Shown: positions 1 through 8,396, counted from the first letter of the stretch. The stretch is DNA of 64,000 nucleotides from JAGXTF01 sp044224315 (GCA_044224315.1 JBGAKR010000003.1:248001-312000), one strand, 5' to 3'. The notes: generated by a model from the letters alone, not told the origin. Numbers and translations: made by a program.

Positions 1-399
1 AGTTTCGCCCCGCCAGTTAAATCGGCTTAGCTTTTCCCGGTAATGCAGTCTTACCTCATGCTTGGTAAGCATGGCATCTTCCAGCTTTTTAATAATTTCA
101 GTTTTATCCCGATCTACACTAAAATCCCAGTATTTACTTGCAATACCAGCCTGATCGTCGGGTGTTATTGTTCCCAAATAAATTTGGCCTTCCCAGGTTT
201 TAAATACATACCCTTTTTGAGAAAATTTAATGAGTTTACCCGCCCTGTAACCTTGGCTATAGGTAAAAAAATAACCAATGGTAAAATACAGTGCAATTCC
301 AATGACCGCCAATACTCCAATTCTCCATAACCATTTGCGCAGCCAGCTTTTCTTAGGTTGGGGCTTTATTTCATTTGTACTATTTATCTGGGCTTCCAT
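1..399 (-). CDS. Small single-pass membrane protein, C-terminus cut by window edge
   Basis: This minus-strand reading frame starts at ATG 399 and is open to the window edge, giving 133 residues without a stop. It begins MEAQINSTNEIKPQPKK, has one hydrophobic segment at about residues 24-48, and then carries the sequence SQGYRAGKLIKFSQKG followed by KTWEGQIYLG. I recognise this as a small Bacteroidota membrane protein family that databases often label, wrongly, as 6-phosphogluconate dehydrogenase; nothing in it looks like that enzyme. It starts 4 bases after the stop of the PPK2 gene, so the two are probably cotranscribed. The function is unknown. Confidence 0.75.
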   Translation of the reverse strand, partial: MEAQINSTNEIKPQPKKSWLRKWLWRIGVLAVIGIALYFTIGYFFTYSQGYRAGKLIKFSQKGYVFKTWEGQIYLGTITPDDQAGIASKYWDFSVDRDKTEIIKKLEDAMLTKHEVRLHYREKLSRFNWRGET

Positions 400-403
400 T
401 TTT

Positions 404-1291
404 TTATTTTTCGGCTAACAACTCTTGCTTTCCCTTCTCCAACAAAGATCGGGTTTCATCGTCTATTTCAGGGTAACTAAGTCCCATATTTTTCAATGTA
501 TCATAAATAATACTGCAAACCACCAGATTTCGCATCCAATTGCGGTCGCTGGGAATCACAAACCAGGGCGCATAGCTGGTAGCAGTGTGCATTATGGCCT
601 GTTCATAGGCATTTTGATAGGCATTCCAATGTTTGCGTTCCTGCAAATCGGTATAAGAAAATTTCCAGTTTTTTTCTGGTTCGGCTATGCGTTCCAAAAA
701 GCGTTCTTTTTGCACATCTTTCGATACATTCAAGAAGAATTTGAGAATCACAGTTCCGTTTTCTGCCAGGGTTTTTTCAAATCCGCGTATGCTTTCAAAT
801 CGGCTTGCCCAGAAATCTTCATTTACATCCTTTACGGTTTTAATATTGGGTAGTTTTTGTCCCAAAATATACTCAGGATGCACCCTGGTTACCAGCACTT
901 CTTCGTAATAACTGCGATTAAAAATGCCAATATTGCCGCGGGCAGGCAGCTCGCGGTAACAGCGCCACAAATAATCGTGATCCAATTCCAGCGGACTGGG
1001 TTTTTTATAAGATACTACATGGCATCCCTGCGGATTCACACCGGTCATTACCGATTTTATGGTTCCATCCTTACCAGCGGCATCCATAGCCTGGAAAACA
1101 AGGAGTAAACTAAATTTATCCTGGGCATATAATTTATCCTGCCAAATGGCCAGCTTTTCTTTGATTTTTTCAAATTCAGCTTTCCCTATTTCCTTGTTCA
1201 GCCCATCGGTATAGCCCGTATCAAAATCTTTGAGTTTGAATTTTTTGCCATTAAAAACAGCAATCTTTTTATCCTGAATAAATGAAGCCAT
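404..1291 (-). CDS. ppk2: PPK2-family polyphosphate kinase / polyphosphate:nucleotide phosphotransferase
   Basis: The 295-residue product matches the length and motifs of one-domain PPK2 enzymes, which move phosphate between polyphosphate and nucleotides in the cytoplasm. The Walker A-like loop MDAAGKDG lies at residues 69-76, and the Walker B-like segment RGNIGIFNRSYYEE at about 118-131, followed by the lid-region sequence LKFFLNVSKDVQKERFLERI. From memory the N-terminal layout and the APWFVIPSDRNWMRN segment resemble class III PPK2 (Meiothermus-type, acting on AMP and ADP), but the class should be confirmed by a tree. It sits between a beta-barrel-like gene (22 bases upstream) and the small membrane protein gene (4 bases downstream), consistent with one minus-strand operon. 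Confidence 0.93.
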   Translation of the reverse strand: MASFIQDKKIAVFNGKKFKLKDFDTGYTDGLNKEIGKAEFEKIKEKLAIWQDKLYAQDKFSLLLVFQAMDAAGKDGTIKSVMTGVNPQGCHVVSYKKPSPLELDHDYLWRCYRELPARGNIGIFNRSYYEEVLVTRVHPEYILGQKLPNIKTVKDVNEDFWASRFESIRGFEKTLAENGTVILKFFLNVSKDVQKERFLERIAEPEKNWKFSYTDLQERKHWNAYQNAYEQAIMHTATSYAPWFVIPSDRNWMRNLVVCSIIYDTLKNMGLSYPEIDDETRSLLEKGKQELLAEK

Positions 1292-1313
1292 TGGGCAAGT
1301 TTACTGCTTTTTT

Positions 1314-1856
1314 TCAGAAGTAAAAACCTATACGGTAAACAACCCTTCCAAAGGGATTAATTTGTTGAAAATCCGGGTTTGATGCATATCCAATCATCGC
1401 CCAACTTACACCATTCATCATACCAATACCCACTATAGGAGAAGTAACCCATATACGGCCGGTTTTTAAACCAGGCACATCTCCATTCAATAAATTGTAT
1501 TCACCGTGAATAAATAACTGTTCTCCGATTATCAATCTGGCAAAAACATGACCTCCATAATAGGGTTCGGCTTTATTGCCAACCAATACACTGCCATGCA
1601 CCCCGGCACCTAGTAAAACCGGTTTAGCAATGTAATAACCTACAAATGGCGATAATTCTCCATAAAAAAAGCCGTTTCCGCCATTCAACATAAATTCCAT
1701 TCCCCTTACACCATTGTCCTTTAAATTTATCAGCGGCTTAATCTCGCTAGTTCCAGTGCTATCGGTGTTTTCAGGTGCATCATCGGTATATTGTGCAGCC
1801 GAATTTTGGTATTTAAATGCAATAGCTAACAAAAGGATGAGAACTTTTTTGAACAT
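1314..1856 (-). CDS. Hypothetical exported protein, possibly small outer-membrane beta-barrel
   Basis: The 180-residue product starts with a signal peptide (MFKKVLILLLAIAFKYQNSAAQ, here only partly hydrophobic in its second half). The mature part is rich in glycine and aromatic residues in alternating patterns, for example GNGFFYGELSPFVGYYIAKP and GAGVHGSVLVG, and it ends in RVVYRIGFYF, a terminal aromatic residue as seen in outer-membrane beta-barrels. I do not recognise a named family. It is divergent from serC and lies 22 bases upstream of the PPK2 gene on the same strand, so it probably heads that operon. The size would suit an 8-stranded barrel, but this is inference. Confidence 0.7.
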   Translation of the reverse strand: MFKKVLILLLAIAFKYQNSAAQYTDDAPENTDSTGTSEIKPLINLKDNGVRGMEFMLNGGNGFFYGELSPFVGYYIAKPVLLGAGVHGSVLVGNKAEPYYGGHVFARLIIGEQLFIHGEYNLLNGDVPGLKTGRIWVTSPIVGIGMMNGVSWAMIGYASNPDFQQINPFGRVVYRIGFYF

Positions 1857-1869
1857 CGTGGCTTTTACG

Positions 1870-1901
1870 TTTGTTTACGCACAATTATACAGCTAAAATT
1901 G
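1870..1901 (+). promoter_or_regulatory. Candidate Bacteroidota-type promoter for serC
   Basis: A TTTG at 1870-1873 is followed after 20 bases by TAAAATTG at 1894-1901. This fits the Bacteroidota promoter form (-33 TTTG, 19-21 bases, -7 TAnnTTTG) with one mismatch in the -7 box. Transcription would start at about 1905-1909, just ahead of the serC ATG at 1921. It is a pattern match only. Confidence 0.45.
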
Positions 1902-1920
1902 TACCGCGATTCAGAGCAAC

Positions 1921-2985
1921 ATGGCTAAAATACATAATTTCTCTGCAGGCCCTTCTATACTTGCAGAAAGCGCGTTTGAAAAAAGTATTTCCGACATTAA
2001 AAATTTTGCCGGAACTGGTTTAAGTATCCTCGAAATTTCACACCGTTCAAAAGAGTTTGAAGCGGTAATGGAAGAAACCCGCCAATTGGTTAAACAAATT
2101 CTTGGAATACCAGAAAATTACGACATATTATTCCTTGGCGGCGGAGCTAGCACCCAATTCTATCAAATTCCACTTAACTTTTTGCGCACCGCAGCAGGTT
2201 ATACCAAAACCGGAACCTGGGCCAGCAATGCAATTAAAGAAGCAAAAGCATATGGCGAAGTGCAGGTTTTAGCCAGCAGCGAAGACAAAAACTTTAGCTA
2301 TATTCCAAAAAATTATACCATCCCGGCCGAATTGGATTATTTCCATTGCACCAGCAACAATACCATTTTCGGTACCCAAATGAAATCATTCCCCGAATGT
2401 CCGGTTCCATTGTTTTGTGATATGAGCTCGGATATTTTCAGCAAACCCATCGATGCTTCTAAGTTTGATTTGATCTATGCCGGTGCACAAAAAAATATGG
2501 GACCCGCCGGTGTTACGCTTATTATCGTAAATAAAGAATTATACAGCCGCCGTGCAGAAAGGCATATTCCTACCATGCTGGATTATAAAGTGCATGGCGA
2601 AAAAGAGAGCATGTATAATACACCTCCGGTATTTCCGATTCTGGTTTCGAAATACAACCTGGAATGGGTGCGCGACAATGGGGGCTGCGCAGGAATGAAG
2701 CTGCGCAACGACGCCAAAGCCAAATTGCTTTACGATGCAGTAGATGCAAGCCCGTACTTTGAAGGTACAACCGCCATTGAAGACCGCAGCAATATGAATG
2801 CCTGTTTTGTGTTTAAGCAGGAAGACCCGGCCCTCGAGGCTAAATTTAATGCGGCCTGCAAAGAAGCAGGAATCAGTGGTATCAAAGGGCATCGCAGCGT
2901 AGGTGGATACCGCGCCAGTATGTACAATGCTTTGCCAATTGAAAGTGTGCAAGCCCTGGTAAATGTGATTCAAACTTTCGCCTGA
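1921..2985 (+). CDS. serC: Phosphoserine aminotransferase
   Basis: The 354-residue protein is a class V aminotransferase that converts 3-phosphohydroxypyruvate and glutamate to phosphoserine and 2-oxoglutarate, the second step of serine synthesis. It opens with the family hallmark HNFSAGPSILA. The glycine-rich cofactor segment LGGGAST lies at about residues 72-78, and the PLP lysine is K191 in YAGAQKNMGPAG. The C-terminal GIKGHRSVGGYRASMYNA is the usual substrate-binding end of SerC. Length is normal for the family. The ATG at 1921 is the only good start. The stop is 12 bases before serA, and the two genes with the DUF1015 gene form a compact plus-strand operon closed by the terminator at 5201. 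Confidence 0.97.
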   Translation: MAKIHNFSAGPSILAESAFEKSISDIKNFAGTGLSILEISHRSKEFEAVMEETRQLVKQILGIPENYDILFLGGGASTQFYQIPLNFLRTAAGYTKTGTWASNAIKEAKAYGEVQVLASSEDKNFSYIPKNYTIPAELDYFHCTSNNTIFGTQMKSFPECPVPLFCDMSSDIFSKPIDASKFDLIYAGAQKNMGPAGVTLIIVNKELYSRRAERHIPTMLDYKVHGEKESMYNTPPVFPILVSKYNLEWVRDNGGCAGMKLRNDAKAKLLYDAVDASPYFEGTTAIEDRSNMNACFVFKQEDPALEAKFNAACKEAGISGIKGHRSVGGYRASMYNALPIESVQALVNVIQTFA

Positions 2986-2997
2986 TTTTAAAATAAA

Positions 2998-3942
2998 ATG
3001 AAAGTACTTGCAAACGACGGCATAGATGCCGCAGGTAAAGAAATACTGGAAAAAGCCGGATTTACGGTTGTTACCGATAAAATTGCCCAGGCAGATTTGC
3101 CCGCACGCATAGCCGAATATGATGTGATTATTGTGCGCAGCGCAACCAAAGTTACTGCCGAAGTAATGGATGCTTCAAATCTAAAATTGATTGCACGTGC
3201 CGGGGTAGGACTTGATAATATAGACCTGAAACATGCCGGAATTAAGAATATTCCCGTAGTAAATACCCCCAACGCCAGCTCCAGAAGTGTAGCAGAGTTG
3301 GTATTTGCGCATATGTTCTCAGTGTGCCGCATGCTGCATTATACCAATCGTGAAATGCCTGTAAAAGGGGCTTCAGATTTTAACAACCTTAAAAAAGTAG
3401 CCTCCGCCGGCACCGAACTGGCTAATAAACGCATTGGTATTATCGGTTTTGGTCGCATTGGCCAGGAAGTGGCCCGCATGGCCATTGGTCTGGGTATGGA
3501 AGTGCTGATTTATGATTACAAACAGCGCGATTATGAACTGACCATTACATTCAATAAACACTATCAATTGAATAATTTCAAGATAAAACTCACAGTTCAA
3601 CCCCTTGAAGTATTGCTTTCGGTATGCGATTACATTACAGTTCATATACCCGGTAGCGAAGAGTTTATTGGTGCCGAACAAATAGCCCAAATGAAAAAAG
3701 GGGCGGTGCTAATCAACTGTGCCCGCGGCGGAGTGGTAAATGAACCTGCTTTGGTAGCTGCGTTAAAAAGTGGCCATCTCTCATTCGCCGGGGTGGATGT
3801 ATTTGAAAACGAACCTCCCGTTTATACCGAAATTCTTGAACTTCCCAATGTTTCTTTGAGTCCGCATATAGGCGCAAGCACTGCCGAAGCTCAGGAACGG
3901 GTGGGGATAGAACTTGCCCAACGCATAACCTCCTTCTTTTAA
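2998..3942 (+). CDS. serA: D-3-phosphoglycerate dehydrogenase (short form, no ACT domain)
   Basis: The 314-residue protein is a D-isomer-specific 2-hydroxyacid dehydrogenase that oxidises 3-phosphoglycerate with NAD+, the first step of serine synthesis. The Rossmann loop is GIIGFGRIGQEVAR; the catalytic arginine is in NCARGGVVNE, the acidic partner in DVFENEPP and the catalytic histidine in LSPHIGAS. It lacks the C-terminal ACT or ASB regulatory domains of longer SerA types, so feedback by serine through those domains is not expected. An unusual feature is an extended, hydrophilic insertion between the NAD-binding loop and the VCDYITVH segment. It is 12 bases downstream of serC and 8 bases upstream of the DUF1015 gene. 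Confidence 0.94.
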   Translation: MKVLANDGIDAAGKEILEKAGFTVVTDKIAQADLPARIAEYDVIIVRSATKVTAEVMDASNLKLIARAGVGLDNIDLKHAGIKNIPVVNTPNASSRSVAELVFAHMFSVCRMLHYTNREMPVKGASDFNNLKKVASAGTELANKRIGIIGFGRIGQEVARMAIGLGMEVLIYDYKQRDYELTITFNKHYQLNNFKIKLTVQPLEVLLSVCDYITVHIPGSEEFIGAEQIAQMKKGAVLINCARGGVVNEPALVAALKSGHLSFAGVDVFENEPPVYTEILELPNVSLSPHIGASTAEAQERVGIELAQRITSFF

Positions 3943-3950
3943 ACTATACT

Positions 3951-5177
3951 TTGATCCGCATCTTTCCATTTTCCGCTGTTCATCCGGTGGCCCACAAAGC
4001 CGCGCAGGTAGCAGCCCGCATTTCGGGCAATGAAACACCCGAATCATTGCAGCAATATTTTGCCCAAAATCCCGATACCTACCTGCATGTGGTTAAGCCT
4101 CATATTCACTTTGGCGAAACCAAAACCAGCGGCGAACATCATTTGCAGTTTGCCAAAGATTATTTGCACCAATTGCTCAATCAAGGTGCACTGGTGCAAG
4201 TTGCACAAGCGGGTGTTTACATTTATAAGCAGTCGTTGCCCGACGGACATAGTTTTACAGGCATTATTGCAGGTGTTTCTGCCATCGATTACCTCGAGGG
4301 CACAGTGAAAAAGCACGAATACACCCTTACTGAAAAAGAAAATTATATGATGGCCCACCTGGCACATACCCATGTAGTAGGCGAGCCGGTGCTGTTAAGT
4401 TGTCCGGACGGGGATGGAATTAAATCGTGGATTGGCAATAAAACAGAGGGTGCACCACTCCTGGATTTTGCCGATGAATCCAATACCCATCACCAAGTGT
4501 GGCACATAACCGATGAGGCAGAATTGGGAGGGATTGTATCATTTATGGCCAGGCAAGAAGCATTGTATATTGCCGATGGACACCATCGCATAGCGGCTTC
4601 AAGCGATTACCTTACCCGCATGCACAACGAACATAATTGGAAATCGAACAAAATGTTCTTTATGGCTTTTATTGTTCCCGAGGATGAATTATGGATTAAT
4701 TCATTCCACAGGCTGGTAAAGGGTTTATCGGATTCAGACATTGAAAAAATGTTGAATCAATGCCAGGATAAATTTGAAGTGACAAATGTATTGGCACCCT
4801 TTACACCCCAATCCAAGGGCGAATTTGGTTTGTGTACCTCGCTGGGATGGTATAAACTTAAATTTAAAAATACCGCCAACTATGGTTCACCGGCCCAAAA
4901 TCTGGATGTAGCCCGTTTGGAACAGTACATTTTTAAGGATATTTTGCAAATCGAGGATTCTAAATCCGATTCAAGATTACAGTTTGTAAGAGGGGATATG
5001 CCTCCGCAAGATTTGGAAGGCATGGTAAAAGCAGGTAGAATCGATGCCGCGTTTTTGGTGTTTCCAAACACAATGGAGGAAATTAAAGCTGTGGCTGATG
5101 CCGAAGAAACAATGCCACCCAAAAGTACCTGGATAGAACCCAAGATGCTAACCGGGATGTTAATCCAAAAATTCTAA
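3951..5177 (+). CDS. DUF1015 family protein in the serine operon
   Basis: The 408-residue product has the full length and marks of DUF1015: an N-terminal IFPFSAVHPV segment, KKHEYTLTEKE at about 120-130, and the signature YIADGHHRIAAS with D209, H211, H212 and R213. The start is a TTG at 3951, chosen because it places the conserved N-terminus correctly and lies 8 bases after serA. DUF1015 genes are often found beside serA and serC in Bacteroidota and Firmicutes, and no serB-type phosphatase is present in this window. The DGHHR motif recalls the phosphate-handling motif of ParB-fold serine kinases (SerK, SbnI), so a role in phosphoserine or serine metabolism is plausible, but this is inference. 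Confidence 0.85.
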   Translation: MIRIFPFSAVHPVAHKAAQVAARISGNETPESLQQYFAQNPDTYLHVVKPHIHFGETKTSGEHHLQFAKDYLHQLLNQGALVQVAQAGVYIYKQSLPDGHSFTGIIAGVSAIDYLEGTVKKHEYTLTEKENYMMAHLAHTHVVGEPVLLSCPDGDGIKSWIGNKTEGAPLLDFADESNTHHQVWHITDEAELGGIVSFMARQEALYIADGHHRIAASSDYLTRMHNEHNWKSNKMFFMAFIVPEDELWINSFHRLVKGLSDSDIEKMLNQCQDKFEVTNVLAPFTPQSKGEFGLCTSLGWYKLKFKNTANYGSPAQNLDVARLEQYIFKDILQIEDSKSDSRLQFVRGDMPPQDLEGMVKAGRIDAAFLVFPNTMEEIKAVADAEETMPPKSTWIEPKMLTGMLIQKF

Positions 5178-5200
5178 ACCTTACGAGAATTCAATATTTG

Positions 5201-5234
5201 AAACCGATCCAAATGCAGGGTCGGTTTTTTTATT
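5201..5234 (+). terminator. Intrinsic terminator of serC-serA-DUF1015
   Basis: AAACCGATCC (5201-5210) pairs with GGGTCGGTTT (5218-5227) through ten base pairs with one G-U pair, around the loop AAATGCA, and runs into T6ATTT. It lies 23 bases after the stop of the DUF1015 gene. Confidence 0.9.
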
Positions 5235-5236
5235 TC

Positions 5237-5479
5237 TCAGCCAAACTCGCAATTGATACTTCAATTATATACGGTTGTAAGGTAGAAATCGGAACCCATT
5301 TTGAATTTTAACCTCCGGAAGGAGAGGGGGCAAATAGCGGGCTCCCATAGGAGTTGTTTTGAAGTTGAATGCAATAACAATGAAACGTAAGTAATTAAAA
5401 ATGAGTAATATAAAGCTATTGACATAAACCATTGCAGGAGGTTCTTCTCGAGTATAAAAATCTGACAAGTTGACCGAAT
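5237..5479. other. Intergenic stretch without a supported gene
   Basis: The stretch between the serine-operon terminator and the operator array holds only a short minus-strand frame with no recognisable protein character and no credible start signal. A small purine-rich segment, GGAAGGAGAGGGGG at about 5317-5330, stands out in composition but has no assigned role. Confidence 0.5.
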
Positions 5480-5561
5480 TTTACAAGCGTAAACCTAGTG
5501 ATTTTACAAAAGTAAAATACAGGTATTTACAAATGTAAAGAATCTGATTTACATTTGTAAA
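5480..5561 (+). promoter_or_regulatory. Array of four TTTAC-N4-GTAAA operators
   Basis: Four inverted repeats of the form TTTAC-N4-GTAAA lie at 5480-5493, 5503-5516, 5526-5539 and 5548-5561. Their starts are 23, 23 and 22 bases apart, about two helical turns, so all would face the same side of the DNA. The last copy contains TACATTTG (5550-5557), a perfect Bacteroidota -7 box, and ends 2 bases before the ATG of the HTH gene. The simplest reading is cooperative autorepression by that protein. Confidence 0.8.
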
Positions 5562-5562
5562 T

Positions 5563-5904
5563 ATGGATTTAAATGCGCGTTTTCTGGCTGTAATGCAGCA
5601 TTATGGCTTAAACAAGGGTGATTTTGCACAGAAGCTTGGAATCTCTCAGGGAGTTATTTCACATATTAGCAGTGGCAGAAATAAACCTGGAATGGAAATG
5701 ACCCAATCCCTTTTAACCGAATTTCCGGATATAAGTGCAGATTGGTTGGTTTTGGGCAGGGGTGAAATGTTCCGTCCCAAAGAGGTATGGGATGGAAAAG
5801 CAGATTTGCTTAAACTTTTAGATGAGATTAAGCTATTAAATCAAATGAATTACAATGGATTAAGTGCAAGAATCGAAAGCCTTGCAGACCGAATTAAGGG
5901 GTAA
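5563..5904 (+). CDS. Small XRE/CI-like helix-turn-helix repressor
   Basis: The 113-residue protein has an N-terminal helix-turn-helix: residues 17-40 (LNKGDFAQKLGISQGVISHI and SSGR) form the recognition unit, and ISADWLVLGRGEM at about 57-69 is the ending typical of phage CI-type HTH domains common in Bacteroidota. The last 40 residues are amphipathic and leucine-rich, probably for dimerisation. No peptidase or ligand domain is present. It is preceded by four operator-like palindromes, and the probable -7 box sits inside the last one, which implies autoregulation. With that promoter the transcript would begin at or next to the ATG, so it may be leaderless. Its target genes beyond itself are unknown. 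Confidence 0.88.
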   Translation: MDLNARFLAVMQHYGLNKGDFAQKLGISQGVISHISSGRNKPGMEMTQSLLTEFPDISADWLVLGRGEMFRPKEVWDGKADLLKLLDEIKLLNQMNYNGLSARIESLADRIKG

Positions 5905-5919
5905 ATTTAATGCCGTAAT

Positions 5920-6258
5920 TCAGAATAGGCTGAGCTGTTTTTTGTCTTTTTGTTTGCCAAATACTTCTTCCAGGGCTTTTTTGAAATTGGTAAGTTTATC
6001 CTGGTTTACACTGTAAATGGTAGCTGTTTTATAGCTGCTGCCATCTATTAGCCCTACGCTTTTAAGGCGATACAGGTGCTGCGAAACAGTACTTTGTGAA
6101 TAGGGAAGCTGGTCTACCAGCATTTTACAGGTTTGGTGGTTATTTTCCATCAACGAACGCAAAATTTCAACCCGGGCCGGATGGCCTATAACCTTGGCAG
6201 TATTGGCAATGGCATTGCACTTATCATCAAAAAATCCTGCAGCAGCTTTCTTTGTCAT
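5920..6258 (-). CDS. ArsR-family winged-helix transcription regulator
   Basis: The 112-residue protein begins MTKKAAAGFFDD at ATG 6258; an upstream ATG at 6282 would add eight residues and is less likely. The ArsR winged helix is clear: GHPARVEILRSLMEN (first helices), TCKMLVDQLPYSQSTVSQHL (recognition helix, about residues 45-64) and RLKSVGLIDG before the wing, where SSYKTATIYSV forms the strands. The cysteine pair CVC typical of the ArsR arsenic sensor is absent, so it is not obviously a metal sensor. It converges on the HTH gene with a 15-base gap. No efflux or resistance gene lies next to it, and its target cannot be inferred. Confidence 0.88.
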   Translation of the reverse strand: MTKKAAAGFFDDKCNAIANTAKVIGHPARVEILRSLMENNHQTCKMLVDQLPYSQSTVSQHLYRLKSVGLIDGSSYKTATIYSVNQDKLTNFKKALEEVFGKQKDKKQLSLF

Positions 6259-6392
6259 TTCCGAAATGCGATTATAATACAATCACACCGATTCTCCATA
6301 AATCCGGCACTTGGCTTTTCCAATACTTTTCTACATCTATCGCAGCTATGCGATATGTTAATACAGATAAAGTGAGGTAATACAATCGGTCT

Positions 6393-7265
6393 TCAGGCAG
6401 GCCTTTTATGTTTCCACCGGCGATGACTCCACAACCAGGTTTCGGGCTGCTCCTGTATATCCTTTTCTGTTGCGCGTACAATCAGTTCGGTTATTTCCCC
6501 ATCGGTTGTAGATTTAGGATTGCTGCACAATTCTCGCATCGTAGCCAGGTAAAAACCGCGCTTTTGCTTGCGAACCTCAAGGTAATATACAGCATGATCG
6601 AGCTTGCGGGCTATTTTCTCACTACCCATCATAAAACAGGTATCCTGGTTTAAAAAAGTACCCCACCAGGCGTTCTTTCCATTGCTTGGGTTTTGATCGC
6701 CTATAAACGCTGTAGCCGTAACCATGCTTGCATTATCTATCATACCCCGCAAAATCTTTTCCATTGGAAAGGGTTGCGTACCAAACCGACTTCGAACCTT
6801 TAAAAACCAGGCATCCCAGTTTGCGTTGCTCAGGGTTTTATAAACGCATTGCGCATGCTGCGGGGCTGAAATCTGGGCTGCATCGCATACCCATTCCCAG
6901 TTTCCGCAATGGCTCATAACTACTATGCAACTGCGTTTATCGGCAAATAACTGTTCAAATACTTCCGGGTTTGTGAGTTTCATCCGGGCTAAAAGCTGAG
7001 AACGTGAAATGCTCATTCCCTTAATGGTTTCAAGCATTAAATCGGCCAAATGTTTGTAAAACCTTTTTTCAATCAACAGCCTTTCATCGGCAGATTTTTG
7101 AGGGAAGGAGTTGGCCAGATTTTGCCGAACAATTTTCTTGCGATAGCCAATAATGTTATATAGCAAAAAAGAGATGAAGTTACTAAATCCATACATCAGC
7201 GGAAACGGCATAATGGAAATTAGCCACAACAGCGGATAAACTGTAAGCCTGAAGCCTATGCTCAT
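6393..7265 (-). CDS. Lysophospholipid/lipid A-type acyltransferase (LpxL/HtrB family)
   Basis: The 290-residue protein belongs to the LpxL/HtrB acyltransferase family, which adds acyl chains to lipid A precursors or related lipids at the inner membrane. The catalytic HX4E motif is HCGNWE with H119 and E124. An N-terminal hydrophobic segment (about residues 8-40) anchors it, and the C-terminal sequence PETWLWSHRRWK is the usual family ending. In Bacteroidota such proteins may serve lipid A or aminolipid synthesis, so the acceptor cannot be fixed. It begins the base after the stop of the upstream M42 peptidase gene, suggesting cotranscription. Confidence 0.9.
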   Translation of the reverse strand: MSIGFRLTVYPLLWLISIMPFPLMYGFSNFISFLLYNIIGYRKKIVRQNLANSFPQKSADERLLIEKRFYKHLADLMLETIKGMSISRSQLLARMKLTNPEVFEQLFADKRSCIVVMSHCGNWEWVCDAAQISAPQHAQCVYKTLSNANWDAWFLKVRSRFGTQPFPMEKILRGMIDNASMVTATAFIGDQNPSNGKNAWWGTFLNQDTCFMMGSEKIARKLDHAVYYLEVRKQKRGFYLATMRELCSNPKSTTDGEITELIVRATEKDIQEQPETWLWSHRRWKHKRPA

Positions 7266-8333
7266 TTACTTAAAATATCTGAAGTCCTGACCGGCTTTAA
7301 TTACCAGCAGTGATTCGTACATCAGGTCGATGCAGCTTTGAACATCATCTTCGTGCACCATTTCCACAGTGGTGTGCATGTATTTGAGAGGCAAGGAGAT
7401 GAGGGCAGAAGCTACCCCATGGGCACTGTAGGCAAAACTATCGGTATCGGTACCGGTACTGCGACTTACTGCAGCCCTTTGGATATCGATTTTTTTCTTT
7501 TTTGAAGTTTCAAGCAACAGTTGCAGCAGGTTGTTCTGCACGGCTGGGCCCCAGGTGAGAACTGCACCATTGCCACATTTACAATCGCCTTGTTTTTTCT
7601 TATTATATAAAGGAGAGCAGGTATCGTGGGTTACATCGGTAACGATGGCCACATCCGGCGCCAAACGGCGGCTGATCATTTCTGCTCCACGCAGTCCGAT
7701 TTCTTCTTGCACACTGTTTACCACATATAGGGTATAGGGGAGTTTCTTTTTGTTTTCTTTCAGTTTACGGGCAACTTCCGCTATCATAAATCCGCCCATG
7801 CGATTATCAAGGGCACGGCCCACTATGTATTTATCATTGAGCCACATAGTTTCATCTACAAATACCGCTACAGATCCAACATGTACGCCCAGCTTTTCAA
7901 CTTCGGCTTTGGAGCTGCATCCGATATCTATAAAAACCGTATCCTGCTTAGTTTCGGGGTCTTTATCGGCACGCACATGAATGGCAGGCCATCCAAAAAT
8001 ACCTTTAACTATGCCTTTTTCTCCATAAATATTAACCCGCATACTGGGTGCAATCTGAAAATCGCTGCCACCATTGCGTATTACATATATATAGCCGTCT
8101 TCAGTTATGTAGTTAACAAACCAGGAAATTTCATCGGCATGGGCTTCTATCACTACTTTGTATTTCTGTCCGGGATTTATTACCCCCACAGCAGTGCCGT
8201 AGGTATCAACTATAGTTTCATCAATATAGGGCTTCAGATAATCGAGCCAAAGCTTTTGGCCGCTGCTTTCAAAACCGGTGGGTGAGGCATTATTGAGGTA
8301 GTTTTCTAAAAATTTTTTGGATTCTTTTCGCAT
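7266..8333 (-). CDS. M42-family metallo-aminopeptidase
   Basis: The 355-residue cytoplasmic protein has the features of M42 (cellulase M/FrvX-like) aminopeptidases, which are zinc or cobalt enzymes forming large tetrahedral dodecamers. Metal ligands are visible as EAHADEISW (H65, D67), GRALDNRMGG (bridging aspartate), VQEEIGLRGA (catalytic and metal glutamates) and the late HTTVEMVHEDD. STGTDTDSFAYS is a family signature. There is no signal peptide. Length is normal. It is directly followed by the acyltransferase gene. Confidence 0.94.
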   Translation of the reverse strand: MRKESKKFLENYLNNASPTGFESSGQKLWLDYLKPYIDETIVDTYGTAVGVINPGQKYKVVIEAHADEISWFVNYITEDGYIYVIRNGGSDFQIAPSMRVNIYGEKGIVKGIFGWPAIHVRADKDPETKQDTVFIDIGCSSKAEVEKLGVHVGSVAVFVDETMWLNDKYIVGRALDNRMGGFMIAEVARKLKENKKKLPYTLYVVNSVQEEIGLRGAEMISRRLAPDVAIVTDVTHDTCSPLYNKKKQGDCKCGNGAVLTWGPAVQNNLLQLLLETSKKKKIDIQRAAVSRSTGTDTDSFAYSAHGVASALISLPLKYMHTTVEMVHEDDVQSCIDLMYESLLVIKAGQDFRYFK

Positions 8334-8396
8334 AGTGCGACAAAGATAAACAAGTGGTTTAAAACAGCATATATAATTGCGTTTTGAATGGGATTG

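Noticed and set aside
5265..5468. Minus-strand frame of 67 codons in the gap upstream of the HTH operators
   Set aside because: No family likeness, mixed composition, no start signal; it ends within the purine-rich segment and the gap has regulatory DNA nearby.
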